Of a stretch of 64,000 bases of DNA, positions 13,001 to 25,355 are shown piece after piece; positions within the stretch are counted from its first letter, which is position 1, and the number at the start of each line of letters is the position of its first letter. The stretch is from Eutypa lata (Eukaryota; Ascomycota; Sordariomycetes; Xylariales; Diatrypaceae): assembly GCA_022661535.1 (NCBI GenBank), contig JAKULF010000019.1, positions 62,001 through 126,000 of the forward strand, given 5' to 3'. The notes under the pieces are model-generated. The model had not been told where the DNA came from and did not search any database. It saw only the letters and a program-made list of their open reading frames with translations. Both the position numbers and the translations under genes were made by a program.

Positions 13001-14231
13001 TTTCTGGAAGGAATGCATCTGAAACCTCATATCTACAACGTACAGATAATGAACTAATCACATGCCTACGGTGTGCAGGTAGACTTGTAACTATGTACGT
13101 AGCTATGAATTCTGCATAGGCATCGAGTAAGTGACAGGAGTGACTACATGCTTACACCATTGCGAACAGGCTTGGCGGCTTGAAACTAGTCATCCTTCAT
13201 CACACACCTATTTAACGTTAATGACTGAATAAGACAACAACAAATAGATAACTGTATTAGGTGCCCTTTATGAGCCACAATGATACATACTGAGCACTTA
13301 TCTCCACTACCCAAAATAAGTCTCCGGCTGATGTATATTAGTTATGCCGAAACGCTAATTAGCTAGTTAGTAATGTCTTTCCCTTCCCGTTGTTGCGGAC
13401 GTGGTCGTAGATAGCGAAGATATAACTGGCAAATTCGGCAGTATAGCTCCAGACTATAACGCGGCCCGAGTAGAAAGAATAAATCAGGTTGATTAGATCG
13501 TCGTCGCGGTGTGTGATTTTATGTTGGAAATCCCCATATCGGACCCGGGTGGAATCTCGAGTCCGCCATCCGCAAATCCGCCATTCAGGGACGTGGGGCG
13601 AAGGTGGAGTGTGGAAAAACAACATTTTCGATACTTAGGCGACGCAGCCAAGCAGAGAGGCGGACAAGGTATGCTTACGCCTGAAGCATGTCATCACATG
13701 TACCTGGGCATTGGCTAATGCAACGCTTGGGTTGACCCACGTATTCGGTTCCCCGTTTGAGCCCATCGGCCGACAAGGCCGGGCGTAGTGGGCAAGAACC
13801 GGGATTTACATAGCGACAGATTAGCGATGGTTATGTGGTGGGGCTGCTGAAATGATACGAAAACGAGTGAAAACTGAGTCCCTTCATATATATCGCGTTG
13901 CCCCCCCGTGCCGTCATATAATCAGGAGACACACGGTTTGTCTTTCTTCTTACTTAGACGACGGCAGCTCTGAGACTCGGATAGGCTCTTTCTAAGCCTA
14001 GTTAAGTCTCACTGCTATTCGGTCTATTTCCGTCAACCTTTTCTCACATTATTATACTGTTTAATATATTTTTCTTACTCCATTACGCGCTACTTATACT
14101 ACAAAACCTTAACCTAATTCAACTCCAGTGTTTCATTATTACAATAGGACATAGACAGCATAAACAACAGCTCGAATAGAAGAGGATCGAACAGACTCAT
14201 TGGAATTTTGAGTGTCGCCTCACTCATCACA
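10058..14231. other. 4.2 kb gene-poor region upstream of ABC-G transporter
   Basis: No convincing gene on either strand. Open frames are short, AT-rich and without family motifs. A frame at 13359-13625 (-) has a few hydrophobic segments but no clear start or splice structure. A near-match to the yeast PDR element (TCCGCGAG, about 11168) is seen once and may be chance. It probably acts as long 5' regulatory sequence for the ABC-G gene and the dioxygenase. Confidence 0.5.
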
Positions 14232-17200
14232 ATGTCGTTCCTGGCCGGCCTGTCCCCGACCGGGAATTTTGACCGGACTGCGCAACAACAAGGTGTTCCA
14301 CAGGGAGAATTTGGTGAAGACGCCGGAGTCACACGAACCCGCTCCACCTCGATCACGCATAGCGGTAGGGAGGCCGAGAAGGACGGGCACGCGGAATCAA
14401 GTAACGACACCCAGGTCGACGAGGATTCCGAGTTGGAGCGACGTGAATCCATTGTGCACAGCCTAGCCCGTCGCTATACGACGCAATCCTTAGCCCATGG
14501 AGGTGTGAACCCCTTTTTGGAGGCCAAGGAGGACTCGCCATTAAACCCCAGTTCGCCGCACTTCAGCCCCCGCGCGTGGGCGAAGGCCTTCGTCAATGTC
14601 GCTTCGAACACCGAGCACGGGTTCCGAAGCGCCGGCGTCGCTTTCCAGAACCTGAACGTCCATGGATTCGGTGCCGCCACGGATTACCAGAAGAGCGTCG
14701 GAAACATCCTGTTGGAGGGAGCCAACCTGATGCGCAAGGTCACGGGGCACGGCAAGACCAAGATCGACATCCTGCGCGACTTCGATGGCGTCGTCCGCAA
14801 GGGCGAGATGCTTGTCGTGCTGGGCCCTCCGGGATCCGGCTGTACGACGTTTCTTAAGACTATGACTGGTGAAACGTCTGGTATTCATGTGGATGAGAAC
14901 AGCCATTTCAACTACCAAGGTGAGAATCCAGCCTACGCGTCCCTAAGTCATCGTGTGGCGTAGTCATGGTGGTGGTAACGGTGAGGCATGATTTATACTA
15001 ACAAGAACGCGATAGGTCTCTCGGCCCACGAACTGCACACCAAACACCGTGGAGAGGCGATATATACCGCCGAGGTCGATGTGCATTTCCCCATGCTGAC
15101 GGTTGGCGACACGCTCACATTCGCAGCGCAAGCCCGCGCTCCCCGACACCTACCCGACGGGGTCGACAGGATGACCTACGCCAACCATCTTCGAGATGTC
15201 ACCATGGCCATGTTCGGTATCTCCCACACCGTCAACACCCGTGTCGGCAACGAATACATCCGCGGTGTGTCGGGAGGTGAGCGTAAGCGCGTGACCATCT
15301 CCGAGGCCGCGCTCAGCTTCGCTCCGCTGCAAGCCTGGGATAACAGCACGAGAGGTCTGGACAGTGCCAACGCCGTGGAGTTCTGCAAGACGCTGCGGAC
15401 CCAGACCGAGCTCTACGGGACCACCGCTCTCGTCTCGATCTACCAGGCGCCCCAGTCTGCCTACGACCTGTTCGACAAGGCCACCGTCCTGTACGAGGGA
15501 CGGCAGATCTTCTTCGGCCGCGCCGACCAGGCGAAGCAGTACTTCGTCAACCTCGGCTTCGACTGCCCGCCCCGCCAGACCACGCCGGATTTCCTGACCT
15601 CCATGACCAGCCCCACGGAGCGCGTCGTGCGCCCGGGGTGGGAGGGCAAGGTTCCGCGCACCCCCGACGACTTCGCCCAGGCTTGGAGGAAGTCTGCCGA
15701 GTACGCGGCGCTGCAGCACGAGATCAATGCATACAACAACGAGCACCAGATTGGCGGCGCCGATGCCGAGGCTTTCCGGGATTCGCGAAGGGCGCAGCAG
15801 GCTAAGGGTTCACGGCCTGGGTCTCCGTACCTCCTGTCCTATGGGCAGCAAATCAGGCTCTGCCTCTGGAGAGCGTGGCAACGGCTCACTGGGGACCCCA
15901 GTCTCACAATCGGCCAACTTGTCGGCAACTTTATCATGGCTCTCATCATTGGAAGTGTGTTCTATAACCTCAACCAGACGACGAGCAGCTTTTTCCAGCG
16001 AGGTGCACTCCTGTTCTTCGCTTGCTTGATGAACGCCTTCTCTAGTGCTCTGGAAGTAAGTTGAATATTTGGATTGGTTTATATACTTAGGTTTCTTAAC
16101 TAACTTTGATCCTAGATTCTGACCCTCTACGCTCAACGACCGATCGTCGAAAAGCACAGTCGATATGCCCTGTACCACCCCTCGGCCGAAGCTATTGCGT
16201 CTATGCTCTGCGATATGCCGTACAAAATTGCGAACACTGTAATATTCAACCTAGCTTTGTACTTCATAACGAACCTACGTCGCGAACCGGGAGCGTTCTT
16301 CTTCTACCTGCTATTCTCATTCTTCACCGTCTTGACCATGAGTATGATCTTCCGTACCATTGGATCGGCTTCTCGCACCCTATCTCAGGCTATGGTTCCG
16401 ACTGCTATACTGATCTTGGCTTTGGTCATCTTCACCGGCTTTGTCATCCCTATCGCCTACATGTTAGACTGGTGCCGCTGGATCAACTACATCGATCCGC
16501 TAGCGTACGCATTCGAGTCTTTCATGGTTAACGAGTTTTCCGGTCGCGAATTCGACTGCATTTCCTTCGTCCCATACAATGACGTTGGAGCCACCAACAA
16601 GGTGTGTTCTACTGTCGGCAGTGTCGCTGGTCAAGCATTCGTGAGTGGCGATGCGTACCTTCTTAGCCAGTTCAACTATTCTGCTTCCAACAAGTGGCGC
16701 AACTTCGGCATCCTGCTCGCCTTCATGATCTTCTTCATGGGCACGTATATGACCGCTGCCGAGTTCGTGTCCGAGAAGAAATCGAAGGGTGAAGTCCTAC
16801 TGTTCCGACGCGGCTACAAGCCTGCCCAGTTCAAGGAGCGAAAGAGCAACGACCCCGAAGACGGCCCTCGAGTTGGACCTTCGGTTACGAACGCGAGCCG
16901 CGCCAACGGGAAGAACGAAGGAGCAATCGAAGCCTCGACTAGCGTCTTCCACTGGAACAATGTGTGCTACGACGTGAAGATCAAGAAGGAGAACAGGCGC
17001 ATCTTGGATAATGTGGATGGTTGGGTCAAACCTGGCACATTGACCGCACTGATGGGTGTGTCTGGAGCTGGAAAGACAACTCTTCTGGATGCCTTGGCCG
17101 ACCGTATCACGATGGGTGTCATAACCGGAGAAATGCTGGTAGATGGGAAGCTTCGCGACACCTCTTTCCAGAGAAAGACCGGTTACGTTCAACAGCAGGA

Positions 17201-18985
17201 TCTTCACTTGTCGACCACCACCGTGCGCGAAGCCCTCGAATTCTCTGCCCTCCTCCGTCAACCCGCCGATGTACCGCGACAAGAGAAGCTGGACTACGTC
17301 GAGGAAGTTATCAAGCTGTTGGACATGCAAGAGTACGCCGACGCCGTCGTCGGCGTCCCCGGTGAAGGCCTCAACGTGGAACAGCGGAAGCGTCTGACTA
17401 TCGGTGTCGAGCTCGCTGCTAAGCCGCCTTTGCTGCTATTCGTCGACGAGCCTACCTCCGGTCTTGATTCTCAGACGTCTTGGGCTATTATGGACTTGCT
17501 CGAGAAGTTGACCAAGAGCGGACAGGCCATTCTTTGCACGATCCACCAGCCCTCCGCCATGTTGTTCCAGCGATTCGACCGCCTCCTTTTCCTCGCCAAG
17601 GGTGGAAGGACTGTGTACTTCGGTGACATCGGGGAGAACTCGAAGACCATGACGCGCTATTTCGAGAGCAACGGCGCGCCTGCCTGCCCCCATGATGCCA
17701 ACCCTGCCGAATGGATGTTAGAAGCTATCGGTGCCGCGCCCGGCACCCTCTCCGAGATCGACTGGTTCAACACATGGCGACACAGCCCCGAATATGCTGC
17801 CGTGCAGGCTGAGCTACAACGCTTGAAGGACGAGTCTCCTGATGTGCCGCCCCCAACGAGTGATGACCAGTCTTACCGAGAACATGCTGCCGGCTTCTGG
17901 ACCCAGCTCTACCTGGTTACTCACCGTGTCTACCAGCAGTACTGGCGCACACCCTCCTACATCTATGCCAAGGCCGCGCTCTGCGTTTCCATCGCGCTGT
18001 TCATCGGACTCGTATTCCTCAATGCTCCCAACACGCAGCAGGGCCTGCAGAACCAGATGTTCGCCATCTTCAACATCCTCACCATCTTCGGGCAGCTCTG
18101 CCAGCAGACCATGCCGTACTTCGTCATCCAGCGGTCGCTCTACGAGGTGCGCGAGCGCCCCTCCAAGGTGTACGGCTGGAAGGTCTTCATGCTGGCGCAG
18201 ACGCTCGCCGAGCTCCCCTGGAACTCCATCATGGCCGTGCTGATGTTCGTCTGCTGGTACTACCCCGTCGGCCTGCACCACAACGCCGAGCCCGCCGGCC
18301 AGGTCACCGAGCGCGGCGCCCTCGTGTTCCTGCTCCTCTTCGCCTTCATGTGGTTCACGGCGACCTTCACGCACATGGTGATCGCGGCGTTCGAGACGGC
18401 CGAGGCTGGCGGCAACATCGCCAACATCCTCTTCATGCTGTGCCTGATCTTCTGCGGTGTCCTGGCCAACCCCGACACCATGCCCCGCTTCTGGATCTTC
18501 ATGTACCGCGTCAGTCCCTTCACGTATCTGGTCTCGGCCTTGCTGTCCGCCGCTGTGGCCAACACCCAGGTCTACTGTGCCGATAACGAGTTCTTGCACT
18601 TCGACCCCGTCGGGAACCAGACCTGCGGCGAGTACGTGGCAGATTACTTCGCGACTACGATGAGCGATGGCTACCTCGTGGACCCCTCAGCGACGCAAGA
18701 CTGCAGCCTCTGCCAGATCGGCTCTACGAACGCGTTCTTAGCTAGCGCTAAGTCCTATTATGGTAAGTTCTATCCACGATTCCTTCATCCATCCATCCCT
18801 TCATTTTTTAACCACTACTCCTCGTCAATCGTACTTCAGTTCAGTTTACTAACATCTTACCAGCGGACCGATGGCAAAACTTTGGCATCTTCTGGGTGTA
18901 CATCGTTTTCAACGTCTTCGGGGCCCTGTTCTTCTACTGGCTCACGCGGGTTCCCAAGGGCAAGAAGAAGGCCAAGACGGCATAA
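14232..18985 (+). CDS. PDR-type ABC-G multidrug transporter, full length
   Basis: Complete full-size ABC-G (PDR/CDR) plasma-membrane efflux transporter, 1498 residues. Four exons: 14232-14919, 15016-16055, 16116-18762, 18864-18985; introns of 96, 60 and 101 nt, the first with a TACTAAC branch. First nucleotide-binding domain: degenerate Walker [10 protein letters not shown] near residue 197 (Cys replaces Lys, the norm in PDR proteins), signature VSGGERKR near 313, Walker B region [11 protein letters not shown] near 335. First membrane domain about 500-795. Second domain: Walker [10 protein letters not shown] near 890, signature LNVEQRKR near 994, Walker [15 protein letters not shown] near 1015. 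Second membrane domain about 1190-1498, with a cysteine-containing external loop. The C-terminus is lysine-rich ([10 protein letters not shown]). The start is the ATG at 14232 (MSFLAGLSP); the frame is open 8 codons further up but has no earlier ATG. Likely exports xenobiotics or metabolites; substrate not predictable. Confidence 0.96.
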
Positions 18986-20881
18986 ATTAATAAGAAAAAA
19001 AAAACGAAGAAAACCCACATCAGATTGGAAAGTAACGGACTAATTGTACGACGTATTTTATCATCACCCGCTGGATGTCTTCCCAGCATCTCGCTCTCTC
19101 GCACACCAAGCGAGTATGAGCATACTTTTTTTCCTTAACGTGTATATAGTGATTATTTGATGGGTTGGCTGGTTGGTTGGTTGGTTGGTTAGTAGATGAT
19201 TGGGCCGGTTGGCTGGATAGACGGTATATAATACCAAATCACATAGAAGATGTTCTGCATATATTAATTCACGCGCTACTAGACAAATGTAATTACCTGT
19301 CATCTAGTTAGACCACACTGCGAAAACACTCCACGCGATACTTAGAATAGGACGCTACTCTGGAAGTAGAAGTAGATAGGAATCGAAGCTGAATTCACCT
19401 TCGGTTCAATACGAGCCCCGATGGTGTTACCCTCTGTGATAGAGCAGTGTAGTTAGTGTCTGGCATTTCGCCAAGTGCTCCGTCGCTTGGCGCCAATGGT
19501 CGAACATATCGCTCTCAACACCTATAGCCGAACCATAGCTTAATATCTAACTACAGAATAGGGATGAGGACCACATAGTGAAGCGGTCTCCATAGACCCC
19601 ATCACAGACTTAGTTATGAACGATAACTATGTCAATTGAACAATTAACTATAAACAAAATCTACCTACATACATGTAGTTAGCAGATGCCTTTGTTCGCT
19701 AGGTTATTTCAGGGATTTGCCGAGATGAGGCGTTCAGGAGCACCCCTTTGCTTTTTCTGCCCCGCAGGTTTACAAGCTAGGTACGCTTCCTTCGAGTTAA
19801 GTTAGGTGCTACATACGTACGTAGCCTCGAACCCGCATCTGCACCTATCAGAGTCTATGCTTAGGTTGAGTTATAATTCAGAACGGCATTCAGCTCATAC
19901 GCCCATCATCATCATCTGGCAAGTGAGGGGGTTTTCACAAGGAACTTTACTTGCACAAAGTAATGAACATAAGAGTTAGCTAGAGCTAGATAGAAGCCAA
20001 CACTGAAGCACCTTATGAGTACGAGCTAAACACAGAGCTGAGACTTGATACTTGATATACTCTTGCAATGCTAGAATGAATGGGATTGGGGTCAACCCAG
20101 GGAACTGGGTAGTTAAGAAATTGACGATTCATTCCGTTGAAGAGTGTGATTGAACTTTGACTTTCCTCTCATTGGCGCGATTACTAGCAAACCAATGTGA
20201 GACCACTGCAGTTAGCTATACTAGACTTGCAGGCTTGGGGCGCATGTTTTGTTAGCACATTGCTTTCCCTTCCTGCTGCGCATTTCGCTGCTGCGACTTC
20301 TTTGGCGTCGGTTACATCTTAAAATAGGATGTATATCTGAGGTGAGAATATTTCTCCTACATCGCATAACAACGCAGCGTGGCATTGACTCGCAACGCCC
20401 TCAAATGGGGTATACGCGAGCTGTAGAACGTAGGCTACCTACCTAGTATAGGAGGTAGATAGAGCTCTGGAAGCCTTTTTTGACGAGTACGATCACATAC
20501 CTTTTGTCGGTCACTCGTAACACGAGTCTCTCCAGGCGATGGGTCACGAGACAGGTATACAGTTGCAATGAACGATGCGATTCCTGGGCCTCGTGTCTGA
20601 ATTGGAAGTCGTCTTGACATTAAATATATAATTCTTTCATTGTAGGGCATTTTTGCCGCTGAAACAAGCGAGTGGCCCCCATTGGTATATCGGTCGCAAA
20701 ACTTGGTATCCGAAGGAAAAGGAAAGAAAAAACTCCATAGCTCCCGCCCATTTCCCCTCAATGCAAGGTATAAACAACCATATGAACCGAAAGCGATGAC
20801 GATGAAAATCACATATCCTAGGTTTTCACAAGAGGTGTTCCCGTCCCCCTTTTTCTACTCGTTTTCTCGTTTTCATAACCA
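18986..20881. other. Intergenic region, no gene seen
   Basis: 1.9 kb between two convergent 3' ends. It holds a GGTT simple repeat (19163-19190) and AT-rich DNA. I see no supported coding frame; a 125-codon frame at 20435-20812 (-) lacks motifs. Confidence 0.6.
19163..19190. repeat. GGTT microsatellite
   Basis: Tandem GGTT/GGCT units 3' of the ABC-G transporter gene. Confidence 0.85.
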
Positions 20882-21790
20882 TCATAGCTGTACACCCCCG
20901 GTACTCAAACCCCTGTCGTATGTATCTTGGACCGTGAGCCGGATATTGATGACCTTGGCCTCGACGAACTGGAAGAGCTGGAAGAACGCGACGAACACTC
21001 CGGAAAGTCTGTATATAGTACACGTGGTCAGCAAACCCTCATTGCCATGCGGGGGGTGTTTATTTTGGGAAGGGGGGTGGGTTAGGTAATATTATATTTA
21101 TACTTACACGACAAAGACAATCATGACAGTAGTGCGCGGCCTCAGACCGACGTAGCGGCTACCCCACCACTTCTCCATGGACTGGGTGGAGTAGAGCAGG
21201 ATGCTGAGGACGGAGAGCGCGAGCACGAGGTCGAAGAGGGAGACGCACATGCGCTTGGTGCGGCGGCGGGCCTCGGCCTCGTCCTCGTCGGGCCCGCCGA
21301 ACGCCATGACGTTGCGGCCGCCGACGGAGAGGGAGACGGGCGGCAGCCCGCACGTGCGCCGCGGCGACGGGAAGTACGCGTAGCCGAGGACGGCGCCCAG
21401 GGCGGCGACCACGTTCCACACGAAGGCCACCCAGCACAGGTTGAACAGCAGCTTGTGCTCGGGCGGCCACCACGCCGCGTCCGCCTTGGTGTGTATCCGC
21501 ACCAGCGCCGAACCCGTCACGCTCGCCGCCAGCAGCCGGAACACGGCGATCAGCGGTATGTTGAGTCCTTCTCCGCCGCCCGTCCGCCGCTTATCGCATT
21601 GCGTACATATGCTGCTGCTGTTACCAGTGGCGTGTTGTTGTTGTTGTTGTTGTTGTGGTTGCTGTTGTGGTGCTGCTGCTGCGGCCGCTGCTGATAGTTT
21701 CTCGAAGACTGTCGACGAAGAGGAGCTTTCCGAGGAGATACGGTCGTTCGGACTGCGGCTTCGCGCGCTCATACTGCTAGTGCTGGCCAT
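20882..21790 (-). CDS. Four-helix membrane protein, unknown function
   Basis: Not recognised as a named family. Two exons: 21790-21108 and 21008-20882, with a 99-nt intron (GTAAGT...TACAG) that splits the last helix; 269 residues. The start is the first ATG (MASTSSMS). The N-terminal third is Ser-rich, then has a poly-Ala and a poly-Gln tract (repeat about 21633-21680). A CTQCDKRR pair of cysteines precedes the first membrane segment. Four hydrophobic segments follow: IPLIAVFRLLAASV, LLFNLCWVAFVWNVVAALGAV, LFDLVLALSVLSILL, and a last one formed by TVMIVFVV joined to LSGVFVAFFQLFQF. It resembles small fungal four-helix proteins such as MARVEL-like ones by layout only. The coding region is GC-rich compared with its flanks. 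Confidence 0.8.
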
Positions 21791-23765
21791 GTTCACTCGT
21801 TTGTTTCGTTTCAATCGCCCGTTGACGTCGTTTTTAAAACTGGTTTATTTTTCGTTTCTTTCTTTCGCGATTGGGTGAGACAATTGGGTCGCGCGCGCAA
21901 TTATCCTGAGACTTTACTTTTCCTCCCTTTTTTTCTATTTATCCCCTCCAAGAGAAATAACAATTATTCGGCTCGCCGGATAGTAGAGCGTTTAGGTAAA
22001 TTAATTAGTCGACCTAAAATACCTTCGGGCTGTTTTTTAGCTCTCCAAACGAGACGCGCCTTTTTCTTAACTTTATCTTCTCGATTGAGTTGATTGAAGG
22101 GAGGAGAAGAAAAAAAACCTCCACAGCTAAAAGCGATAACGGGAAGATAGGCAGGTAGGAAGCTGGGCTTAAATTAAGAGCGACGTTGGTCCCAATTTCC
22201 CGGGGTTTTTGGGGCAAAAGGTTTGAGCTTCTGGGTCACAGCAACACAAACCTGCTATGCCTACCTGGCACGAGGATTTGGTGTATTGTATTGTACAAGG
22301 GTGGTATGGTGGTATGTATGTATGTATGCATCCTACCACACCTGCATAGATCGTCTAGCCAAGCAGCCAAGGTCACCTACATAAGTAGAAAATGACGTTG
22401 GAGCTATGTTAGGTATGTTATGTATTGATCTTCCTCCTCCCTCGTGGGATTCAGGCTGATACACATATCTGCATGTCTGTCTGTCTTGGGGGGCGGCAGG
22501 CGGGCTCTGTTCCCGTTTCTTCTTCAGCTCTCCCCCCATGTTTCACAGCTCGGTCAGAGTGATCTTATCTCACTTAGGTAAATTTTGTTAGTTTCTCCGC
22601 TAACTAAGCCGCCTGGGGCACTAGTACGAAGGGCTAATGGGCTGGGGCGGGGGCTTGTCAAGCATGTCAAGTGGGTTCTAACTTTTACATGAACCAAAAT
22701 GGCAACCCGTCGTGCCCGTCAAGGCCAATCCTGGAGGCCGCTATCAGAAAGCGAACAAGCCAGCCAATGAATCACGAGCTCGCAGGCTTAGCACAGGCCA
22801 GGTAGTAGCACACATTCTGGTTAACAATTCACACAACGTCGACCTGTAAAGACATAACAACTATCGTATAACTACGCCGTGGTCATGTAATAACAGGCAC
22901 ATCCAGAGCTAAAGACGCAGATATACACCTAATAATGTATGCATTACTGCATTAGCAAAATTTTCAGTTCACGTACATAGACTCTAGCTATGATATATGT
23001 AGGACTTAACTACATACATACATAACTACTCGGATCAACATTAGACGGTCTCTAGGTCTCTCAATGTAGTAACAAGTCTTCGGAGCATTAACCTTGTCCA
23101 GACAACATGCGCGCAATGCATACCGATGACTATTGCTGACTGGCCTGACTGGCCCGCAAACAGGAGCCGAAGACGCAGCGATGGTGATACGATGACGACA
23201 CACATCCCTCATTGTTATACCGATAAGCCTCCGGAGAGGGGAAAGCCCTCAGCAAACAGATCACAATATGCCGATCGGTGGTTTGGAAAGGTGCTTTAAA
23301 TGCGTCGAGCTTTCTCGGCAGCTCGGCGTCACTTTCTATAACTTTAACATAGTATACATAGCATCACCTTATCGGCATTTAAGGATGGATTGTCATGACA
23401 GACATCGCTAATTCGTATAACGATGTTCCTTGGCGAAGTATCTCCGGGTCCTACCTCAGATGCCAAGCCTACCTGGTTACAGGTACCAGGCCCATTTAAC
23501 ATTTTGCCCTTGAAAGAATTGAGCTCATGTATCATCATCTGGTATACATGGGAATTTGAATGGATGGATACCTATGTAGGAGACAGATTTGTATAGTTTT
23601 AAGAGGCTCAAGTTTTATCACTGCAAGAAAGTATCTTCAAGAGATGTTTATCTGTATTAAAAGGGGCAAGTCAATAGTGTTATAAGATAAGAGGGATAAT
23701 AGTTTCTCAAAGCTTTAGGTAAATAGTAATTAAAGGAATACAATGGCAAACCACAATTCATTATG
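21791..23765. other. Intergenic region, no gene seen
   Basis: 2 kb of AT-rich sequence upstream of the four-helix protein and downstream of the F-box gene. It contains short TATG/CATA tandem units (22310-22330, 23010-23025). Open frames are short and motif-free. Confidence 0.6.
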
Positions 23766-25355
23766 CTAGACTTCACTCTCAGCATCATCGTTGTCGTCGT
23801 CGTCGTCATGATCTTCGTTAACTACGCCTTCGATTTCAGCATCCCAACGCGCCCACTCCGTCACACCGTAATACCTATCGTAGAGACACCACTGCCCGTG
23901 CCCCTTCTTCCACCGGACACCCAGCCGGTCCCAGATATCGGGTCCGGCGAACATACCATACAAGTAAACTCGGCGTAGATTCGCAAAACCGCCCTCGTTA
24001 GCGCCGCCTCCCATGTCCTCCTCGAACACGGGCGCGATGCTCTTGACCAGCCTCTTTTCCGCGCCACCCAAACTCCAGTTCCTCCTCGTACTATCTTTGC
24101 TGCTGCTACTCCTCCTCCTAGAGTGGCCGCCACCGTCGTAGTCAATCTCGCCGGCCGCGCCGCGGTGCTCAAGCACGAGCGTCTCGAGGGCCCCGCCGCG
24201 CCGCGCCGCCCGGAGCAGGAAAGCCCAGTCCTGCAGGCTGCCCCTCTCGGCGCCATACGAATACTTAACGAAATCTCCAGGGTCGGATCCATGTCCCGGG
24301 TCGCACTCGGATGGCTTACACAGGTGTAGGTACTTCAGATTTGGGAACGTGGGGGTTTCTTTCTTCTTCTTCTTCTTCTTCCTCCTCTGCTCTTTCCCCT
24401 CCGCCCCATCCCCATCCCCATCTTCATCTTCATCTTCATCTTCATCTTCATCACCGCCGCCCTCCTCTTTCTCCTCTTCCTCCTCGTCATCTAGGCACAG
24501 ATACAGCGGCCTCGGCGCAAAGAAGGCGTCGGAACTAGGAGCGTCGAAGCCACCCCAGTACGTGTCGTTTCCATCTTCGTAATCACCCCGCTCCTTCGGT
24601 TCACCCAATACGCCCAGCTCGAGCCGCTCGAGCGTCGACCGCGCGCAGCGCAGTATCCATCGCACGAGCCCGCGCGGCAGGTACCCATAGAGCGTAGCAG
24701 AGCGCAACCGCGGCAGTACCGCGTTGTCATCGAAGCCCTCCTGCTCCTCCTCCCCCTCCCTTTCCCCACCCCACCACCACCAGCCTCCGACGCCCCTGGG
24801 ATCGTCGAGCCCCCAACCCCCGTGCAGCTCCAGATTCTCGAGATTAGCGAAGTGCGGGAAGATCCTCCAGGTGAGTAGTTGCAATTGGGGGGCGGTGTGC
24901 TGCTGGTGCTGGTGCTGGTGCTGGTGCTGGTGCTGGTCTTCTTCGTCGGCGACATAGAACGCCATCAGGACCGTGCATAGGCTTCGGATGCGCGAAGCCA
25001 CAGGTCGGAGACGGTGGTCGCCGCTGTTGTCGCGCTCGTATAGTAGTGCGTTGAGGGTCCGGAAGAGGTTTACGGCTCGCTTGGCGGACCCCTCGGAGGC
25101 GCCAGGAGGTGATGATGGGAAGAAGCAGTGTTGTGGACGCTGCACAGGCGCTAGCCGCTCAGGAGCTTTCCTCTTAGAGTGCTCATGGTAGCCTGGCTGG
25201 TGAAGTTCAATATCCGTCCACAGCAGGGACGTCGCGATGCCTCCGATGCCCCTTGCAACGCGGGCTAGTAGCGCTAGGTCGTGAGGACACAGGTAAGAGA
25301 GGATTGCGAGGAGGAGCTCCTGGGGGAGGGCCTCGAGGGTTATTGGCTGCTCCAT
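23766..25355 (-). CDS. F-box protein with acidic low-complexity region
   Basis: Single exon, 529 residues. The N-terminus (LEALPQELLLAILSYLCPHDLALLARVARG, residues 8-38) matches the F-box pattern that binds Skp1 in SCF ubiquitin ligases. The following sequence has scattered leucine-rich stretches (FANLENLELHGG, LPRLRSATLYGY, FPNLKYLHLCKP, LETLVLEHRG, FANLRRVYLYGM) consistent with irregular LRR substrate-binding repeats. Three low-complexity inserts are coded by DNA repeats: a His-Gln run (24898-24936), a Glu/Asp run (24421-24452 and nearby) and a Lys run coded by a TTC tract (24361-24380). The C-terminus is Asp-rich. The target protein is unknown. Confidence 0.82.
   Translation of the reverse strand: MEQPITLEALPQELLLAILSYLCPHDLALLARVARGIGGIATSLLWTDIELHQPGYHEHSKRKAPERLAPVQRPQHCFFPSSPPGASEGSAKRAVNLFRTLNALLYERDNSGDHRLRPVASRIRSLCTVLMAFYVADEEDQHQHQHQHQHQQHTAPQLQLLTWRIFPHFANLENLELHGGWGLDDPRGVGGWWWWGGEREGEEEQEGFDDNAVLPRLRSATLYGYLPRGLVRWILRCARSTLERLELGVLGEPKERGDYEDGNDTYWGGFDAPSSDAFFAPRPLYLCLDDEEEEEKEEGGGDEDEDEDEDEDGDGDGAEGKEQRRKKKKKKKETPTFPNLKYLHLCKPSECDPGHGSDPGDFVKYSYGAERGSLQDWAFLLRAARRGGALETLVLEHRGAAGEIDYDGGGHSRRRSSSSKDSTRRNWSLGGAEKRLVKSIAPVFEEDMGGGANEGGFANLRRVYLYGMFAGPDIWDRLGVRWKKGHGQWCLYDRYYGVTEWARWDAEIEGVVNEDHDDDDDNDDAESEV

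Noticed and set aside
13359..13625. 88-codon minus-strand frame with hydrophobic stretches
   Set aside because: Some resemblance to a coding fragment, but no start, splice sites or family match strong enough to call.
14208..14231. Extension of the ABC-G start eight codons upstream
   Set aside because: The codon there is TTG; the first in-frame ATG is at 14232.
19811..19850. GGTTCGAGGC on the minus strand, resembling a tRNA B box
   Set aside because: The flanking bases do not pair into a T-arm or acceptor stem, and no A box lies at the right distance.
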